Assembly: GCA_030537595.1 (NCBI GenBank)
Contig: JAUNVR010000008.1
Location: forward strand, 1-52,671
Direction: 5' to 3'
DNA length: 52,671 bases
Source of the DNA: Eubacteriales bacterium
GTDB taxonomy: Bacteria; Bacillota; Clostridia; Saccharofermentanales; DTU023
The notes beneath the pieces were generated by a model, which saw nothing but the letters and a program-made list of their open reading frames with translations, was not told the origin of the DNA and searched no databases. This document shows positions 19,901 through 28,804 of this stretch, in pieces. Each line of letters opens with the position of its first letter. Position 1 is the stretch's first letter. Position numbers and translations under genes: made by a program.

Positions 19901-20501
19901 CTAAGTTCAAGGAGCATTCCTCAGCCAATTTAAATAACTGCTCGTTATACTCCTTCTGTTCCGCTAAGCCGTTGGCCTGCACTTCCAGGAAGTAATTATC
20001 CCGGCCAAAAACTTCAGCATAGCGCAAGGCGACCTCTTTCATCGCTGCATAGCCTTGGTCAAAATAGCTTCTGGCCAGCTCTCCGCCGAGGCAGGCAGAG
20101 AGGCAAATTAAGCCTTCCTTATGCTGCTGCAAAAGCTCGAAGTCTATCCTCGGCCGATAATAATAGCCGTCAATAAAGGCAATCGAGTCCAGATGCATCA
20201 AATTGCGCCAGCCGATTTCATTCGTAGCTAGAAGAATCAAATGGTAGGGATTGCGGTCAGCAGCACCCTCCTTCTGAGTCAAGCTCCGCGGACCAAGATA
20301 GGCTTCCAAACCTAAGATCGGCTTGATGCCTTCTTTTTTCAAGGCTCGGAAAAAGTCCACCGAGCCGTAAAGCACTCCATGGTCGGTAAGAGCGCAGGCC
20401 TCCTGCCCCAACTCTTTGAGGCGGGGGCCTAGCTCTTTAATGCGAATAGCACCATCTAAAAGTGAGTATTCGCTATGTAAGTGTAAGTGTACAAATGCCA
20501 T
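16920..20501 (-). CDS. dnaE: DNA polymerase III alpha subunit, DnaE type
   Basis: Replicative or lagging-strand C-family DNA polymerase. The 1193-aa protein has an N-terminal PHP domain (HLHSEYSLLDGA, ALTDHGVLYG), the palm with PGRGSGGGSLVAY near 358 and the catalytic aspartates in MPDFDLDF (398, 400, 402), fingers with KKPELMARYEE and AFNKAHATGYA, helix-hairpin-helix, beta-binding region, and an OB fold near 1000-1100 (IAQIVSVRSLSTKKGDLMAF). There is no 3'-5' exonuclease insertion, so it is not PolC. The start is 7 bp after the phosphohexomutase stop with only a weak Shine-Dalgarno, suggesting coupling. Confidence 0.97.
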   Translation of the reverse strand: MAFVHLHLHSEYSLLDGAIRIKELGPRLKELGQEACALTDHGVLYGSVDFFRALKKEGIKPILGLEAYLGPRSLTQKEGAADRNPYHLILLATNEIGWRNLMHLDSIAFIDGYYYRPRIDFELLQQHKEGLICLSACLGGELARSYFDQGYAAMKEVALRYAEVFGRDNYFLEVQANGLAEQKEYNEQLFKLAEECSLNLVATNDCHYLRREDAYAQQVLTCLQTNKRMSDPDRMQMGNDEFYLKSEAEMRAAFPDHPEAIENTVKIAERCNFEMEFGKLYLPAFDCPGGESAESYLASLSHSGMAARLNCDTLPEAYRKRLDQELEIIHRMGYDDYYLIVWDIVRYARENGIAVGPGRGSGGGSLVAYALGITNIDSLEYDLLFERFLNPERVSMPDFDLDFCYERRGELIDYVTEKYGSGHVCQVITFGTLAAKACVRDVARVLDMPYSEADRLAKMIPNTLNIKLAEAIEKNPDLAEELRVNERAKEVFRLARKLEGMPRHASTHAAGVVISAKDIKEIAPLARNDEAIVVQFDKDTIEDVGLLKFDFLGLRTMTVLREAAELIEANYGKKINYEQMTFDDPEVFKMLSEGRTSSVFQLESAGMTAFVKDVRPSNLEDIIAIISMYRPGPMEQIPRYVEAHRNPETISYIHPLLVDILDTTKGCIIYQEQVMRIVRDLAGFSMGQADNVRRAMSKKKPELMARYEELFVKGGVDDSGQAIEGALKRGVKEEISREIYRELMAFAGYAFNKAHATGYAILAYQTAWLKCHYPCEFMAAMLNAYRGNLDKVAKLIRDSREAGVEVLAPDLNESGVKFTTTKGGAIRYALCAIKNLGQSSMEDLVREREKNGPFKDFADFLERSDELDLSRKAVESLIMASALDSFGIARNKLLAVYEDSMRQIRERRTNNLDGQVSLFDLAKKPELNKVNIVYPDLAEPSLSYLLQQEREMIGLYLSGHPLDGYQAAIEKYSNFDSRKLQELSEALAEGQYVRESQCKLIAQIVSVRSLSTKKGDLMAFVEVEDLYGNYELVVFPQVYIESRQYLQVGRIVYLEGRSSFREDEPGKIILESAIDLNEFLASEEAAKTALSEAEKVESDAQSQPDFESEWGQVKAVPLNYNALDLQLAIKVPGVDEEAERDSLLALLEYFSGQCRVYLITERKGQLLPPSYGVDLAYLPYLVKRYGEENVHFI

Positions 20502-20508
20502 TTAGACT

Positions 20509-22245
20509 CTAGGCATCCAATAATTTCTCAATCACATCAACGACCTCGGCTTCAATCCGCTCTAAGGCAGCCTGGGCCTCTTTTTGATCCTTGCGGTAGG
20601 CACCCATGTAGACCTTTAGCTTCGGTTCTGTGCCTGAAGGTCTGGTTGCAAACCAATCTAGGTCGTTCAGGCTGTAAATCAGGAGATTGGATGGATTTAC
20701 ATCTAAGGCCGAGCTGCTCTTACTGGCAAAGGAATACTCCTCCGGCACTGCAAAGTCGTCTAGTTTAACCGGCTCTAAGGCATTAAAGAGCTCGGCGCGA
20801 TTTGCCCGTACTTCCTTCATTGCATTAGCAATTGAGGCCAATCCCTCCTTACCTTCACGAGTGAAGGCAACTGTTTTCTCTGCCGCATAACGATAGCGCT
20901 TGAACAGTTCATTGCAGCGCTCGTAAAGTGACATTCCCTCATCTCGGGCGGCGGCTGCCATTTCGCAAACCATGGCTGCAGCGACTACAGCATCCTTATC
21001 CCGGACTCGATCGCCGATTAAGTAACCAAAGCTTTCTTCAAATGCAAAGTCAAATACCTCGCCTTTGGCCAAGCCTTCACGCATCTTTTCCGCAATGAAC
21101 TTAAATCCGGTCAGACATTCGTAGAGCTTAACTCCGTAGTCCTGACAGATAAGGCGCGGGAGACGACTCGAGACAACCGAGCAAACACAGAAATGCTGCT
21201 TGTCGTCGGCATTTAATTTGGCCTTTGCTGAAAGAATGTAGTCCATCAGGAGAATCCCGATCTCATTCCCACTTAAAATCTTAAACTCACCCTCATTCGT
21301 GCGGACTGCAACACCTAGTCGGTCCGCATCCGGATCGGTGGCAATTAAGAGGTCTGCCTGCTCTTTTTCTGCCAATTGAATCCCTAACTCTAGGGCTTCT
21401 CTGGCTTCTGGATTCGGGTATGGGGCGGTGGGGAAATCGCCGTCAGGCAGCGCCTGTTCAGGGACCACGTGAACAGCCTCAAAGCCGAGAGCGGCTAAGG
21501 CCTCGGTCACTGGTTTGTAACCTGTGCCATGGAGCGGAGAGTAGACAATTTTCATGTCTTTCTGACGCTCTATTGCAGCATGGTTGATGGCTAAGCCTAA
21601 GAGGTATTCGCGATACTCCTGGTCCAGATCTCGGCTGAGATAGACTAAATTATCCCCTGCTGAATCGAGCTCCGGTAAATCCCTAAGTAGCGCTGGTAAG
21701 TCTTTTAATTGATCCATTTCCCGAGCAACTAAGTCAGCCGCTTCAGGGTCCAACTGAGAGCCATCTCTCGAGTAGACCTTAAAACCGTTGTAAGCCTTCG
21801 GGTTATGTGAAGCAGTGACCATTACACCGCCAGCACAGCCGCGACTCCGAATCGCGAAGCTGATTAAGGGCACGGGGCGTAACTCGTCACTGAGGTAAAC
21901 CTTATATCCATGCTTTAAGAAAATCCGTGCTGTTAGCTCAGCAAATTCAGCTGAAAAATGGCGCGAATCATAAGATATTCCGATACCTTCTGCTTTCGCA
22001 TTAGCTTCGGTTTTAACCAAGGCACGCGCATAGCCTTCAGCTGCCCTGGCCACGGTGTAAAAGTTCATCCGATTGGTCCCGGCACCGAGAATTCCTCTGA
22101 GTCCGGCTGTACCGAATTTTAAGTCCTGATAAAAACGATCTTCTATTTCTGCTTGATTATCGGCAATCGCCAGCAGTTCCTCGCGTACTGAGCTAGAAAA
22201 GTACGGATTGTCGAGCCAAGCTTGATAACGTTCCTGAGCAGTCAT
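20509..22245 (-). CDS. Phosphoglucomutase / phosphohexomutase
   Basis: Alpha-D-phosphohexomutase interconverting glucose-6-P and glucose-1-P (possibly also mannose phosphates). The 578-aa protein has the four-domain order: substrate motif KFGTAGLRGILG (about 43-54), active-site serine in TASHNPKAYNGFK, the metal loop DPDADRLGV, sugar loop FEESFGYL and the phosphate-binding RPSGTEPKLK near the C-terminus. This is the larger, PgcA/PGM2-like subfamily. Its product feeds GlgC, encoded 10 kb away. It has a promoter candidate (extended -10) directly upstream, and dnaE follows with a 7-bp gap. Confidence 0.94.
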   Translation of the reverse strand: MTAQERYQAWLDNPYFSSSVREELLAIADNQAEIEDRFYQDLKFGTAGLRGILGAGTNRMNFYTVARAAEGYARALVKTEANAKAEGIGISYDSRHFSAEFAELTARIFLKHGYKVYLSDELRPVPLISFAIRSRGCAGGVMVTASHNPKAYNGFKVYSRDGSQLDPEAADLVAREMDQLKDLPALLRDLPELDSAGDNLVYLSRDLDQEYREYLLGLAINHAAIERQKDMKIVYSPLHGTGYKPVTEALAALGFEAVHVVPEQALPDGDFPTAPYPNPEAREALELGIQLAEKEQADLLIATDPDADRLGVAVRTNEGEFKILSGNEIGILLMDYILSAKAKLNADDKQHFCVCSVVSSRLPRLICQDYGVKLYECLTGFKFIAEKMREGLAKGEVFDFAFEESFGYLIGDRVRDKDAVVAAAMVCEMAAAARDEGMSLYERCNELFKRYRYAAEKTVAFTREGKEGLASIANAMKEVRANRAELFNALEPVKLDDFAVPEEYSFASKSSSALDVNPSNLLIYSLNDLDWFATRPSGTEPKLKVYMGAYRKDQKEAQAALERIEAEVVDVIEKLLDA

Positions 22246-22281
22246 AAGCTACCTTCTTTCCGGATTTAAATTATTATTCCT

Positions 22282-22290
22282 ATTATAGCA
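22282..22290 (-). promoter_or_regulatory. Extended -10 promoter before the phosphohexomutase gene
   Basis: Minus strand TGCTATAAT at 22290-22282, an extended -10 box, 36 bases ahead of the start. The -35 (CTGAAG at 17-nt spacing, inside the end of uvrB) is poor, as is common with extended -10 promoters. Confidence 0.45.
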
Positions 22291-22301
22291 AGTTTTCACT
22301 C

Positions 22302-24290
22302 CTACTTCAGACCCTTTAATTCAAAAATACGATCTCGAATCACCGCGGCCGCTTCGAAGTCTAAAGCCTGTGAGGCTCGCTGCATTGCACTTTGTAGGCG
22401 TTTGATTTCTTTGCGGAGGGCTTCCCCACTTAAACGCTCTTCTGCTGCTTCACCTTCTGCAAGTAGTTCAACCGCATCAGATTCAATCTCATAAGCCGTA
22501 TCCATAATCGCCCGCAGATCTTTCTTAATCGTCTTGGGCTCAATCCCATGTTCGCGATTATAGGCTTCCTGAACTTCCCTACGTCTTTGGGTGACTTCTA
22601 TCGCTTCATACATCGAGTCGGTGATTTTGTCCGCATAGAGAATTACCCGACCATTAATATTTCTCGCCGCACGACCGATAATCTGGATTAAGGAGGTTAC
22701 AGAGCGTAAGAAACCTTCTTTGTCTGCGTCCAAAATTGCGATTAATGAAACCTCCGGCAAATCTAGACCTTCACGCAAGAGATTAATCCCGACCAGGACA
22801 TCAAATTCACCTTTTCTTAAATCACGCAGGATTTCTAAGCGTTCTACCGTCTTAATATCCGAGTGCAAGTAGCGAACCCGTAAGCCCTCTTGGGCAAAGA
22901 AGTCGCTTAAATCTTCAGCCATCCGCTTAGTTAAGGTCAGGACCAAGCTCCGCTCGCCTTTTTTAATATTCTCTCTAATTTCATAAAGCAAGTCCGGGAT
23001 TTGGTCTTCAACTGGCCGCACAAATATCTGCGGATCTAAAAGACCGGTCGGGCGAATAATTTGCTCAACAACCTGGCTTTGGTGTTCAGCTTCATAGCGT
23101 GAAGGGGTCGCTGAAACGAAAATACTTTGGCCCATCCTGGCTTCAAACTCAGCAAAATTTAGCGGCCGATTATCGAAGGCTGAGGGCAGGCGGAAACCAA
23201 AGTCGACTAGAGATTTCTTCCGCGCCTGGTCTCCGTGGTACATCGCGCCAATCTGTGGGATGGTTACGTGCGACTCATCAATCATCAGTAGGTAATCATC
23301 AGGAAAGAAATCAAGCAAGGTGTGCGGCGGGGTGCCTGGCGCTCTGCCGTCGAGATGGCGTGAGTAGTTTTCAATCCCCTTGACAAAACCGGTCTCCAAC
23401 ATCATTTCTAAGTCATAGCGGGTACGTTGCTCTAAGCGATAGGCCTCGACAATCTTGCCCTCGTCTTGCAGCTCCTTCAGGCGCTCAGTCAGTTCTGCCT
23501 GAATTGAGACAGCTGCTGCGCGCAGCTTTGTCATTGTCGTTGCGTAGTGAGATGCCGGATAAATCTGCTGATAGCTGCGCCCGTGAATGACCCGACCTGT
23601 TAGTGCATCCAGCTCCTTTATTTCTTCGATCTCATCACCGAAAAAACTGACCCGAGTAATCCGCTCCTCTGCCGCAGCAGGGAAAATATCCAGGGTGTCA
23701 CCTCTGACTCTAAAGGTGCCTCGATGCAAATCATAGTCATTTCGTGTGTATTGGATATCGATTAGTTCTCTAATCACGTCTTCACGGCTTTTATTTTGGC
23801 CGGGACGCAAATGAACCATCAGGTCGCGATAGTCTTCTGGGTTACCGATACCGTAAATACAAGATACTGAGGCGACCACGATAACATCCCTGCGCTCCAT
23901 CAGCGAGGCTGTGGCGGAGTGCCGCAAGCGGTCGATCTCATCATTAATTGCCGAGTCTTTCTCGATGTAAGTGTCGGTCGAGGGAATGTAGGCTTCAGGC
24001 TGGTAGTAATCGTAGTAGGAGACAAAATACTCAACCGCATTCTCTGGGAACAAGGCCATGAATTCAGCGCAAAGCTGGCCGGCCAAGGTTTTATTGTGGG
24101 CAATAACCAGGGTTGGCCGCTGGGTCGCTTCAATGACCTTTGCCATGGTAAAGGTCTTACCTGAACCCGTGACTCCGAGGAGGGTCTGAGCCTGATCTCC
24201 CCGCTCCAATCCCTCGACTAATTTGGCAATTGCTTCTGGTTGATCCCCGGCGGGGGCAAAGTCACTTTTGATGACGAATTTTTTTTGCAA
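22302..24290 (-). CDS. uvrB: Excinuclease ABC subunit B
   Basis: DNA-damage-verifying helicase-like subunit of nucleotide excision repair. The 662-aa protein has Walker [13 protein letters not shown] (about 37-48), the beta-hairpin region with [16 protein letters not shown], helicase motifs ([34 protein letters not shown]) and a C-terminal UVR domain (about 628-660) that contacts UvrC. The start is TTG at 24290 with AAAGGAG upstream. uvrA and uvrC are not in the window. Nothing unusual in the motifs. Confidence 0.98.
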   Translation of the reverse strand: MQKKFVIKSDFAPAGDQPEAIAKLVEGLERGDQAQTLLGVTGSGKTFTMAKVIEATQRPTLVIAHNKTLAGQLCAEFMALFPENAVEYFVSYYDYYQPEAYIPSTDTYIEKDSAINDEIDRLRHSATASLMERRDVIVVASVSCIYGIGNPEDYRDLMVHLRPGQNKSREDVIRELIDIQYTRNDYDLHRGTFRVRGDTLDIFPAAAEERITRVSFFGDEIEEIKELDALTGRVIHGRSYQQIYPASHYATTMTKLRAAAVSIQAELTERLKELQDEGKIVEAYRLEQRTRYDLEMMLETGFVKGIENYSRHLDGRAPGTPPHTLLDFFPDDYLLMIDESHVTIPQIGAMYHGDQARKKSLVDFGFRLPSAFDNRPLNFAEFEARMGQSIFVSATPSRYEAEHQSQVVEQIIRPTGLLDPQIFVRPVEDQIPDLLYEIRENIKKGERSLVLTLTKRMAEDLSDFFAQEGLRVRYLHSDIKTVERLEILRDLRKGEFDVLVGINLLREGLDLPEVSLIAILDADKEGFLRSVTSLIQIIGRAARNINGRVILYADKITDSMYEAIEVTQRRREVQEAYNREHGIEPKTIKKDLRAIMDTAYEIESDAVELLAEGEAAEERLSGEALRKEIKRLQSAMQRASQALDFEAAAVIRDRIFELKGLK

Positions 24291-24372
24291 ATTATACTCC
24301 TTTAAATTAAGTGATTTAAGCCTTAAATTTAATCAATTTCCACCTTCTAAAGCTTGTTTAAGCTAGATTTAA

Positions 24373-25035
24373 CTAATGATTATAGGGCTGTCGCATCGGC
24401 TCAATCAAGGCCAGTTCCTCTAATTTCTGGCGCACTGTTAAAAGATCCGCGAAAAGCTCTGGCTTACGGCGCGGGTCGCGCAGGATGTAGGCCGGGTGGA
24501 AGGAGGGTAAAAGCAAAATACCATCAGACTCGAGCCAGCTCCCCCTCGCCTTTGTGATTCCACTCTTTATCCCGGTAAAGTTCTGAAATGCAGTATTACC
24601 AAGCAGCAAAATAATTTTCGGCTGTAAAAGTTTGAATTGCTCGCGCAGCAGCGGTCGGCAGGCTTCTAGCTCCCCCGGCGTCGGCGCACGATTCCCGGGT
24701 GGGCGGCATTTGACCATATTCGCGACATGGATATCATCTGCCTTGAACTCTAAGGCTCTGAGGGCCGCATCTAAGAGGCGCCCTGAACGCCCACAAAAAG
24801 GATAGCCTTGTAAATCCTCATCTCGGCCTGGACCCTCACCTAAGATTAAGAGCGGTGCCTTAGTGCTACCCCGAAAGACCACAACATTATTGCGACTTTC
24901 CGCCAAGGGGCAGGCCGTGCAGCTGCGGCAAGTTGAGACAAAGGATGACCAGCTTGGACTTAATTCAGAACTCTCCTTAGCTGCTTCACCAAGCAGCACC
25001 CCTTTATCACGCTCAATTTTAAAATCAGCCTTCAC
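24373..25035 (-). CDS. Family 4 uracil-DNA glycosylase (iron-sulfur)
   Basis: Removes uracil from DNA. The 220-aa protein has the family 4 motif GEGPGRDEDLQGYPFCGRSG, the HPAYIL motif near the C-terminus (PSFHPAYILRD) and the cysteines that hold a 4Fe-4S cluster (CRSC at 36-39, the Cys in VKCRPPGNR, and a later Cys). The start chosen is the GTG at 25035, preceded by CGGAGGG; a GTG eight codons upstream is less well placed. It lies 82 bp before uvrB on the same strand and is divergent from the pseudouridine synthase gene. Confidence 0.93.
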   Translation of the reverse strand: MKADFKIERDKGVLLGEAAKESSELSPSWSSFVSTCRSCTACPLAESRNNVVVFRGSTKAPLLILGEGPGRDEDLQGYPFCGRSGRLLDAALRALEFKADDIHVANMVKCRPPGNRAPTPGELEACRPLLREQFKLLQPKIILLLGNTAFQNFTGIKSGITKARGSWLESDGILLLPSFHPAYILRDPRRKPELFADLLTVRQKLEELALIEPMRQPYNH

Positions 25036-25193
25036 AATTTCCCTCCGTTTAAAACTCACAGTCCTCAGTCTATCACTTTCTCAGATCAGGCGAATTGCTA
25101 AGTTAATCGCCAAAGTAAGGCTGAGCAAATTGCTTTTAAAAGCTTCTTCAAATTTAAGCTATTATATCAATTAGAGAGCAAAGGAGTGGGAAA

Positions 25194-25949
25194 ATGGCAA
25201 AGCAAAAGTCTAAAAATGATAAGAATTACATCCGCCTCGATCGCTTATTGGCAGAGGCCGGTTTCGGCACGCGTTCCGAGGTCAAAAAGCTGCTCAATAA
25301 AGGCGTTGTACGCCTCGAGGCAAAAGTGCTCAACAATCCAGGCCAAAGGATTAGGCCGGAAGAAGTAAAGGCTATCACAGTCTTTAATCAAGACTTGGAC
25401 TGGCAGCCAGAACTGCACTACCTGCTGAACAAGCCGGCCGGTGTAGTTACGGCCTTAAGGGATGGATATTATCCGGTGGTTTATGAGTACTTACCTGAGC
25501 TTGAGTTAAAACGCAAAGCTATGGCCGTGGGGCGCCTGGACCTCGACACCACCGGTTTGCTGCTCTTTACTACAGATGGGCAGTTAAATCACCGGCTAAG
25601 TTCGCCAAAGTATAAGATTCCCAAACGCTACCACTTCACTTATAAAGGGCCTGAGTTTTCAGCTCAGGATTTAGCCGCTGTTGAAGATGGCCTTCTACTC
25701 CCAGGTGATCTGAGGCTCCGCCCAGCAGAGCTTCGTCCACTCGAAACCGGTGTGGCCGAACTCATTATTAGTGAGGGAATTTACCACCAAGTTAAACGGA
25801 TGGTCGAAGCGCTAGGCCGCAAGCTTGAGACTTTAAGTAGACTGTCACTTGGCCCGCTTGAACTAGATCCCGAGCTCGACTATGGTGAAGGTAGAAGTCT
25901 GAGACCAGAAGAAATCTCTGCACTATATGCAGCAGTGGAAGGAGAATAA
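25194..25949 (+). CDS. RsuA/RluB/RluE/RluF-family pseudouridine synthase
   Basis: Isomerises a specific uridine in rRNA to pseudouridine. The 251-aa protein starts with an S4 RNA-binding domain (IRLDRLLAEAGFGTRSEV, about 13-60), then the catalytic domain with YLLNKPAGVV and the active-site D116 in AVGRLDLDTTGLLL, and ends with the GIYHQVKRMVEALG motif. Length fits RsuA-like enzymes. AAAGGAGTGGG stands before the ATG. It starts a two-gene plus-strand unit with the C-N hydrolase 2 bp downstream. Which uridine it modifies cannot be read from the sequence. Confidence 0.92.
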   Translation: MAKQKSKNDKNYIRLDRLLAEAGFGTRSEVKKLLNKGVVRLEAKVLNNPGQRIRPEEVKAITVFNQDLDWQPELHYLLNKPAGVVTALRDGYYPVVYEYLPELELKRKAMAVGRLDLDTTGLLLFTTDGQLNHRLSSPKYKIPKRYHFTYKGPEFSAQDLAAVEDGLLLPGDLRLRPAELRPLETGVAELIISEGIYHQVKRMVEALGRKLETLSRLSLGPLELDPELDYGEGRSLRPEEISALYAAVEGE

Positions 25950-25951
25950 AG

Positions 25952-26686
25952 ATGAAAGTATCAGTTCAGGTCAAAGAATCTTCACTCAATGATCCTCAGT
26001 TTAATTTTGAAGTTTTAGCCTCAGCTGCGAGGCAAGCCAAAGCTAATAATAGTGAGCTCCTACTTTTTGCTGAAGCATTTTTGCAAGGCTTTGAAGCTAT
26101 GAGCTTTGACTATGCCGAGGATATTCAGAAGGCATATTCTATTCGCGGCAGTGAGCTAGCTAAAGTCCGGCAAATCGCTAGAGAGAATGAACTCGCGATT
26201 GGCTTAGGTTTCTATGAAAATTACAAGGGTGGAATCTACTCAGCCTATGCGATTTTTGACCAAGATGGAGAAACAATTGAACACTACCGCAGAGTTTCAC
26301 CGGGTTGGAAGATGCCTAAAGCCTGTGCCGACTATCGCGAGGGCTCGAATTTTCACAGCTTCCGCTTTGCTGGCAAGACTTTCGCTACCTTAATCTGTGG
26401 TGACTTTTGGACAGATGAGCTGCTTCCTGCAATTATTGCCATGGATGCAGATGTCGATGCCTTTATTTGGCCCGTTCACTGCGATTATGAAAGTGAGTTT
26501 TGGCAGCAAGAAGAAAAGGCAGAATATGCTAAACGCAGTGCGATTCTAGCGAAACCTATTCTCTTTATTAATAACTTTGTCAAAGAGAAAAATCGAGCAA
26601 AGGGCGGGGTTTATCTCTGGCAGCAAGGAAAGACCTTAGCTGCTCTGGAGATGGGTGAGCTGGGTCAGTTAAATCTGGAGCTCTAG
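25952..26686 (+). CDS. Carbon-nitrogen (nitrilase-superfamily) hydrolase
   Basis: Amidase-like cytoplasmic enzyme of unknown substrate. The 244-aa protein has the nitrilase-fold catalytic glutamate at E41 (LLLFAEAF) and nucleophile C149 (TLICGDFW). The third residue of the triad, normally Lys in a YRKxH motif, appears as YRRVSPGWK: Arg at the expected place with K120 six residues on. A WPVHCDY segment follows. It may act on a small amide. It is co-transcribed with the pseudouridine synthase (AGGAG before its ATG overlaps the end of that gene) and convergent with lysS, with a shared terminator hairpin between. Confidence 0.82.
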   Translation: MKVSVQVKESSLNDPQFNFEVLASAARQAKANNSELLLFAEAFLQGFEAMSFDYAEDIQKAYSIRGSELAKVRQIARENELAIGLGFYENYKGGIYSAYAIFDQDGETIEHYRRVSPGWKMPKACADYREGSNFHSFRFAGKTFATLICGDFWTDELLPAIIAMDADVDAFIWPVHCDYESEFWQQEEKAEYAKRSAILAKPILFINNFVKEKNRAKGGVYLWQQGKTLAALEMGELGQLNLEL

Positions 26687-26739
26687 GAGCTGATTTAGAA
26701 TCCGAATTCAATTATTACAAAGTTCAAATTTAATCGACT

Positions 26740-26770
26740 AAAAAGGGCTAGCAGAGATCTGCTAGCCCTT
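26740..26770. terminator. Terminator hairpin between the C-N hydrolase and lysS
   Basis: Perfect 12-bp arms (AAGGGCTAGCAG / CTGCTAGCCCTT at 26743-26754 and 26759-26770) with a 4-nt loop. The T-run is on the minus strand (CCCTTTTTAG), so it mainly ends the greA-lysS transcript, but it can also stop the convergent plus-strand unit. Confidence 0.85.
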
Positions 26771-26792
26771 ACTCATATCAGAACTTAGACTT

Positions 26793-28772
26793 TTAATACA
26801 TTTTTGCACCGGCGGGGATTCTCGGGCTGAGGGTGATTAGATTTAATCTTTCCTCTCCCTCCTCCTCGTGAATTGCTGAAATCAGCATGCCTTCAGATTC
26901 GATGCCCATCATCTTCCGCGGAGGCAGATTGCAGATTGCTAAAAGGGTCTTACCAATTAGCTCCTCCGGCTGATAATATTCCTTAATCCCACTTAAAATC
27001 ACGCGCTCTTTTTCTGAACCATCATTTAAGGTGAACTTAAGTAGTTTCTTGCTCTTTGGAACTTCTTCACAATTTAATACTTTGACTGCCCGATAATCAG
27101 ACTTAATAAATGTTTCAAAGTCGATCATATCCTCAAAGAGGGCTTCAACTTTGACCTTGGAAAAATCAATTTTCTCTAGCTCAGCCGCGGGCGATTCAGA
27201 ACTCTCGCTACTCGCCCCGTCGCTAGCTTGATTTATAGTCGTCTTATCGCCTAGCGGCTTCATCGTCGGGAATAAGAGCACATCACGGATTGAGCTATTA
27301 TCTGTTAGCAGCATGACTAAACGGTCAATTCCGATGCCCAGGCCTCCGGTCGGTGGCATTGCATACTCCAGCGCTTCAACGAAGTCCTGATCTGGGAGAT
27401 TGGCCTCATCATCACCTGCTTGACGACGTCTGAGCTGCTCTTGGAAACGCTCCTTCTGATCGCGTGGGTCATTGAGCTCTGAGTAGGCGTTGGCAAACTC
27501 CATGCCTGAGATGAAAAGTTCGAAGCGTTCAGTGAAACGCGGATCTTCGGGTTTCTTCTTGGTTAAAGGAGAAATTTCAATCGGATAGTCGTAAACAAAG
27601 GTCGGCTGAATTAGCTCTGCTTCACAGAGTTCTTCAAAGAGTAGATTTAAGATATCTCCTCTACCCATTTCTGCCGTCACTTGCTCAGCCAAGCCTGCTT
27701 TTTCCGCTACGGCCTTTGCTTCCTCGAGGCCTAAGTCCCCAGTAAAGTCGACGCCCGTCTTTGCTTCGACGAGTTCGGCCATGCTGACTCTTCTAAATGG
27801 CGGGGTCAAATCAATCTCCTGCCCATTAAAGCTGATCTCGCACTCCCCTGCATTCACGGTTCGGCAAGCATCAGCAATGATATTTTCACAAATTTCCATC
27901 ATACCTTTATAGTCGGTATATGCTTCGTAAAGCTCTAACATTGTGAATTCAGGATTATGTCTGACACTCATCCCTTCATTGCGGAAGTTTCTGCCGAGCT
28001 CATAAACCCGTTCGAAGCCACCAACAATCAGGCGCTTTAAATACAGCTCCGGAGATATTCTCAAGAATAAATCGAGGTCTAAACTATTGTGATGCGTGAT
28101 AAATGGCCTGGCACTCGCTCCACCTGCGATGATATTTAGTAGGGGAGTTTCAACTTCGAGGAAGTCATGCTGATTGAGGTAGCTACGAACTGCAGAAATG
28201 ATTCTACTGCGCTTCTCAAATGAAGTCTTAACTTCAGGATTGACAATTAAATCTAAATAACGCTTGCGATAGCGTGTGTCTTTGTCAGTCAAGCCGTGGA
28301 ATTTTTCCGGCAAGGGACGTAGGCACTTTGCTAAGAGTCGGTAACTCTCACTGCGCACAGAGATTTCACCGCGCTTAGTTCTAAAGACCTCACCGTGAAC
28401 CTCTACCAGATCACCGATGTCTAAGTTTAGCCAGGCACGATAAGCTTCCTCACCTAGAAGATCAATTTTACTAAAAATCTGGACTGTTCCGCTGCGATCC
28501 TGCAAGTCTGAGAAGGATACCTTACCCATCCCCCGCTTGCTCATCATGCGGCCAGCAACGACTACTTTTTGACCCTCTAAGGAGGCGAAATCATCAATGA
28601 TCTGCGCGGCATGGTGGCTCTGTTCAGCTGTTCTTACGGTGAACGGCTTACAACCTTCCGCCTCAAGGCCTTCTAGTTTTTCGAGGCGGATTTGCATCTG
28701 CTCATTCAGATTTTCTGTTGTATCTACTGTTTCTCTAACTTCGCTCTGTTGTTCTTTCTTCATATCTTCCAT
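26793..28772 (-). CDS. lysS: Lysyl-tRNA synthetase fused to a C-terminal tRNA-binding domain
   Basis: Class II LysRS charging tRNA-Lys. Residues about 60-510 are a complete enzyme: OB-fold anticodon domain (VVVAGRMMSKRGMGKVSF), motif 2 (FRNEGMSVRHNPEFTMLE) and motif 3 (GLGIGIDRLVMLL). After an S/E-rich linker (about 515-535) comes an extra ~115-residue domain of the Trbp111/MetRS C-terminal type, with DFETFIKSDYRAVKVLNCEEV, VILSGIKEYY and the signature PPRKMMGIESEGML. Standard bacterial LysRS ends near 500 residues. Start is uncertain between ATGs at 28772 and 28763; neither has an ideal Shine-Dalgarno. It follows greA by 32 bp, a common pairing. Confidence 0.95.
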   Translation of the reverse strand: MEDMKKEQQSEVRETVDTTENLNEQMQIRLEKLEGLEAEGCKPFTVRTAEQSHHAAQIIDDFASLEGQKVVVAGRMMSKRGMGKVSFSDLQDRSGTVQIFSKIDLLGEEAYRAWLNLDIGDLVEVHGEVFRTKRGEISVRSESYRLLAKCLRPLPEKFHGLTDKDTRYRKRYLDLIVNPEVKTSFEKRSRIISAVRSYLNQHDFLEVETPLLNIIAGGASARPFITHHNSLDLDLFLRISPELYLKRLIVGGFERVYELGRNFRNEGMSVRHNPEFTMLELYEAYTDYKGMMEICENIIADACRTVNAGECEISFNGQEIDLTPPFRRVSMAELVEAKTGVDFTGDLGLEEAKAVAEKAGLAEQVTAEMGRGDILNLLFEELCEAELIQPTFVYDYPIEISPLTKKKPEDPRFTERFELFISGMEFANAYSELNDPRDQKERFQEQLRRRQAGDDEANLPDQDFVEALEYAMPPTGGLGIGIDRLVMLLTDNSSIRDVLLFPTMKPLGDKTTINQASDGASSESSESPAAELEKIDFSKVKVEALFEDMIDFETFIKSDYRAVKVLNCEEVPKSKKLLKFTLNDGSEKERVILSGIKEYYQPEELIGKTLLAICNLPPRKMMGIESEGMLISAIHEEEGEERLNLITLSPRIPAGAKMY

Positions 28773-28804
28773 CTCTATTTATCTTAGGCTTTGATTGGCT
28801 GAAT

